In this document: positions 21,085 to 23,915 of the stretch, piece after piece | Layout of the letters: each line of letters starts with the position of its first letter | How positions within the stretch are numbered: position 1 is the stretch's first letter | Assembly (NCBI GenBank): GCA_002762915.1 | Contig: PCYF01000060.1 | Location: 1 to 23,915, forward strand | Direction: 5' to 3' | DNA: 23,915 bases | DNA from: Candidatus Woesearchaeota archaeon CG10_big_fil_rev_8_21_14_0_10_32_9 | Lineage (GTDB): Archaea; Nanobdellota; Nanobdellia; Woesearchaeales; 21-14-0-10-32-9 | Program-made: the position numbers and the translations under genes | The notes under the pieces: model-generated | Told to the model about the DNA's origin: nothing | The model's input: only the letters and a program-made list of their open reading frames with translations | Database searches by the model: none

Positions 21085-23915
21085 ATGGCTAGATTGACTC
21101 AGAAAGAGATTGCAGAAAAGTGGCAAAAGCGTTGGGAAGATTCAAAAATCTTCAAAGTAGAGAAAAACGCTAAAAAGAAGTTCTATGTTCTTGAGATGTT
21201 TCCTTATCCTAGTAGTTCTGGGTTGCATATGGGTCACGCTTTGAATTACACTATTGGAGATATTTTTGCAAGATATAAGAGGATGAATGGTTTTAATGTT
21301 TTACATCCTATGGGCTTTGATTCCTTTGGATTACCTGCAGAAAATGCAGCAATCAAGGCAAAGGCTCATCCAAAAAAATTTACTGAAGATGCTATTAAGA
21401 ATTATATTAAGCAAATGAAAGGGTTGGGAATAAGTTATGATTGGGATAGAATGGTTGAGACTCACAAGGAAGATTATTACAAGTGGGATCAGTGGATTTT
21501 TTTAAAGATGTTTGAAAAAGGTTTAGCATATAAAAAAACATCTCCAGTAAATTGGTGTGCTAAGTGTAATACTGTTTTAGCAAATGAACAAGTTCACAAT
21601 GGAAAGTGTTGGCGTCATGAAGATACTGAAGTTGAAGTAAAAAACTTAGATCAGTGGTTTTTCAAGACAACTGCTTATGCTGAAGAATTATACGACGGTA
21701 TTGATAAGTTAGAAGGCTGGCCTGATTTAATCAAAAAATTACAAAAGAATTGGATCAATAAATCTTATGGTGCTGAAATTGTTTTTAAAATTAATGGAGA
21801 AGATTGGAAAGTTTTCACAACTAGACCTGATACTTTAATGGGCGTAACGTTCCTTGTGATTAGTGCTCAGCATCCTAGATTAAATGAATTGACAACTAAA
21901 GAAAATAAAACAAAAGTTGAAGCTTTCGTTAAAAGTTTGCATTCTGTGAAAGAAGAAGATGTTGATCAAATGGAAAAACAGGGAGTGTTTACCGGCAGCC
22001 ACGCAGTACATCCGATCACCGGCGAGCAGATTCCAGTTTTTGCGGGTAATTTTGTTTTAGCAGACTACGGAAGCGGCATGGTTATGGCTGTTCCTGCTCA
22101 TGATCAAAGAGATTTTGAATTCGCGAAGAAGTATAAAATTCCTATAAAATATGTTATTGCGAAAAAATTTGGCACAGTTCATAAGGGTGAAATAAAACGT
22201 GAAAGTATTACTGCAGTTGTACAAAGAAAATCTGACAAAAAATTTTTGTATTTAAAATGGAAAGAATTTAACTGGGTTGCGCCAGTTGTCGGAGGCATAG
22301 AAAAAAACGAGACTCCTGAAAAAGCCGCTGAAAGAGAAGTATTTGAAGAAACAGGATACAAAGTCAAAGCAATTAGGAAACTGGGCGGACCAATAGATAT
22401 CCATATGTACGTTGATCATAAAAAAATATATAGACATCAAATTAACCAGCCAATACTTCTAGAGTTAGTTGATGATATTCAAACAAAAGTAGATACATCT
22501 GAATCAAAACAACACGAATCAATTTGGTTAAGTTTAGATGAAGCTAGAAAAAAGACGACTCATCCATATAATCTTACAGGCTTGAACACGTACGTAGAAG
22601 AAGAAACAGCATATACTGAGCCGGGAGTTTTAGTTAATTCAGATAAATTTGATTCTCTTGATAATGAGGAAGCCAAAAAAGTTATTGTTAAAGAATTAGA
22701 AAAAAAGAATCTTGGAAAACAAACTGTTAATTATAGATTGAGAGATTGGTTAATTAGCAGACAGAGATTCTGGGGAACTCCTATTCCGATAGTTTATTGT
22801 GAAAAATGTGGAGCAGTTCCTGTAAAAGAAAAAGATTTGCCAGTTAGATTACCTGATAATGTTAAATTTGAATCCGCAGAAAATCCGCTAAGAGAACATG
22901 AAAACTTCTTGAACACAAGTTGTCCTAAATGCGGTGGAAAAGCAAAAAGAGAAACAGACACCATGGATACTTTTGTAAATTCTTCTTGGTACTACTTGAG
23001 ATACAGTGATCCGAAAAACAGTGAACAACCGTTCAGTCCACAGAAAGCCGATTACTGGTGTCCTATTGATCAGTACATTGGTGGAAAAGAACACGCATGT
23101 ATGCATTTGATTTACATTAGATTTTATACAAAATTCTTGAGAGATCTTGGTTTATTAAATTTTGATGAGCCTGCAATTAATTTATTTAATCAAGGAATGT
23201 TGCAAGGCCCTGATGGAGAAAAGATGTCTAAATCAAAAGGTAATGTGATTTTACCTGAAGTTATTTCTGAAAAATATGGTTTAGATTCTGCAAGATTATT
23301 CTTAGTTTCTGTTGCTAGTCCTGATAAGGATATTAATTGGAGCAATCAAGGTACAGAGGGAAGTGCTAGATTTATTAAAAGAATTTTTGATTATACAGAA
23401 ACTGTTAAATTTGGTAAAACTTCTGAAAAGACACAAAGTAAATTACACAACACGATAAAACAAGTTGGTGAGTTAATTGAATCGTTCAAGTATAATATTG
23501 CAACAATAAAAATAAGAGAATTGTTTGATTCTTTTGAACAGGAGATATCTAAAAAAGATTTTGAATCATTTTTAAAATTGCTCTCTCCAATCTGTCCGCA
23601 TATTACAGAAGAGTTATGGGAGAATATAGGTAACAAAACATTCATCTCGGCTGAATCTTGGCCAAAGTTTGATGAATCTAAGATTAATGAAAAACTTGAT
23701 TATTTTGATGAAATCATAGAAGGTTTAAGAGGAGATGTTATTGATGTAATGAGACTTATTAAAGTTGATAAGTCTGCTGAAATTAAATTTATTGTTTCGC
23801 ATACTTGGAAATATGACTTGATAAAGATGTTTAAAGAATTAACTAAGGATTCTTTTAATCAGACTGAGGTTATTCAAAAAATTATGTCTTCAGATTTGAA
23901 AAAATATGGTCAAGA
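21085..23915 (+). CDS. leuS: Leucyl-tRNA synthetase, bacterial type, with an inserted Nudix domain (3' end cut)
   Basis: Charges tRNA-Leu with leucine. The frame is open from 21085 to the edge (943 codons seen). It has the HIGH site H48-M-G-H51 (PYPSSSGLHMGH), a zinc knuckle C158-x-x-C161 with C175/H178, the editing domain TTRPDTLMG (246-254) and MAVPAHDQRD (334-343), DTMDTFVNSSWYYLRY, and KMSKS (713-717). The motif style (YCEKCGAVPVKEKDLPV, TDTMDTFVNSSW) is bacterial, not archaeal. After YVIA (about 360) about 150 extra residues precede AYTEPGVLVNSDKF. They contain a complete Nudix domain. The anticodon-binding domain (LLSPICPHITEELWENIG) follows. Residues 303-318 use GC-rich codons unlike the rest. 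Confidence 0.96.
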   Translation, partial: MARLTQKEIAEKWQKRWEDSKIFKVEKNAKKKFYVLEMFPYPSSSGLHMGHALNYTIGDIFARYKRMNGFNVLHPMGFDSFGLPAENAAIKAKAHPKKFTEDAIKNYIKQMKGLGISYDWDRMVETHKEDYYKWDQWIFLKMFEKGLAYKKTSPVNWCAKCNTVLANEQVHNGKCWRHEDTEVEVKNLDQWFFKTTAYAEELYDGIDKLEGWPDLIKKLQKNWINKSYGAEIVFKINGEDWKVFTTRPDTLMGVTFLVISAQHPRLNELTTKENKTKVEAFVKSLHSVKEEDVDQMEKQGVFTGSHAVHPITGEQIPVFAGNFVLADYGSGMVMAVPAHDQRDFEFAKKYKIPIKYVIAKKFGTVHKGEIKRESITAVVQRKSDKKFLYLKWKEFNWVAPVVGGIEKNETPEKAAEREVFEETGYKVKAIRKLGGPIDIHMYVDHKKIYRHQINQPILLELVDDIQTKVDTSESKQHESIWLSLDEARKKTTHPYNLTGLNTYVEEETAYTEPGVLVNSDKFDSLDNEEAKKVIVKELEKKNLGKQTVNYRLRDWLISRQRFWGTPIPIVYCEKCGAVPVKEKDLPVRLPDNVKFESAENPLREHENFLNTSCPKCGGKAKRETDTMDTFVNSSWYYLRYSDPKNSEQPFSPQKADYWCPIDQYIGGKEHACMHLIYIRFYTKFLRDLGLLNFDEPAINLFNQGMLQGPDGEKMSKSKGNVILPEVISEKYGLDSARLFLVSVASPDKDINWSNQGTEGSARFIKRIFDYTETVKFGKTSEKTQSKLHNTIKQVGELIESFKYNIATIKIRELFDSFEQEISKKDFESFLKLLSPICPHITEELWENIGNKTFISAESWPKFDESKINEKLDYFDEIIEGLRGDVIDVMRLIKVDKSAEIKFIVSHTWKYDLIKMFKELTKDSFNQTEVIQKIMSSDLKKYGQ
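22201..22617 (+). other. Nudix hydrolase domain inserted in LeuRS
   Basis: This is residues about 373-511 of LeuRS. A first strand (SITAVVQRKSDKKFLYLKW) leads to the Nudix box at G403-Y425, fully matching G-x5-E-x7-R-E-U-x-E-E-x-G-U: G403, E409, R417, E418, E421, E422, G424, Y425. Strands and a final helix follow (KLGGPIDIHMYV; ILLELVDD; ESIWLSLDEARKK). All catalytic glutamates are kept, so the domain should bind a divalent metal and hydrolyse a nucleoside diphosphate linked compound. The frame is unbroken on both sides. Confidence 0.92.

Noticed and set aside
22179..22440. Minus-strand open frames over the Nudix insert, suggesting a separate inserted gene
   Set aside because: They are shadows; the plus frame runs through the insert without a stop and encodes a complete Nudix fold.

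Overview
The window is AT-rich archaeal DNA. The evidence is the gene order rps13-rps4-rps11-rpoD-tRNA-Leu-rpl18e-rpl13-rps9-rpoN with archaeal-type products, TATA boxes about 25 bases before many start codons (so probable leaderless mRNAs), and archaeal RNA polymerase subunits. Small single-domain proteins, duplicated Lrp regulators and a bacterial-type leucyl-tRNA synthetase point to a DPANN-like lineage (Woesearchaeota/Pacearchaeota-like). The lineage is an inference; the archaeal domain is well supported.

Left part (1-8.6 kb): a truncated Lrp/AsnC regulator at the edge; an unknown coiled-coil membrane protein; a minus-strand group of two small membrane proteins (one with an EF-hand) and the repair methyltransferase Pcm; a double-module Lrp regulator with inverted repeats around its TATA box; an MscS channel; a D-lactate dehydrogenase-like enzyme; a ferredoxin; and a small protein paired with an M49 (dipeptidyl peptidase III-like) metallopeptidase.

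Middle (8.6-14.3 kb): a compact minus-strand redox cluster reading acidic calcium-binding-repeat surface protein, ferredoxin, ferredoxin/flavin reductase, ApbE flavin transferase, four-histidine ferric-reductase-like membrane protein, membrane coiled-coil protein. A membrane-anchored winged-helix regulator lies divergent to it. The shared intergenic region holds two related palindromes (RGTTC-N-GAACY), one overlapping the regulator's promoter. Together this looks like a regulated membrane electron-transfer system. A DUF6498-like membrane protein follows.

Right part (14.3-23.9 kb): the ribosomal protein/RNA polymerase operon, preceded by a leader of about 80 bases that can fold into a long hairpin and may be an autoregulatory site; a tRNA-Leu(GAG) inside the operon; then a small membrane protein, CutA, a sodium:solute symporter, an unknown protein and leuS. 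leuS is bacterial in type and carries an intact Nudix hydrolase domain inside its editing region. It runs off the right edge. The Nudix-LeuRS fusion and the redox cluster with its palindromes are the most unusual things here. No CRISPR array, insertion sequence or rRNA gene was seen, and no stretch over 300 bases lacks a gene.
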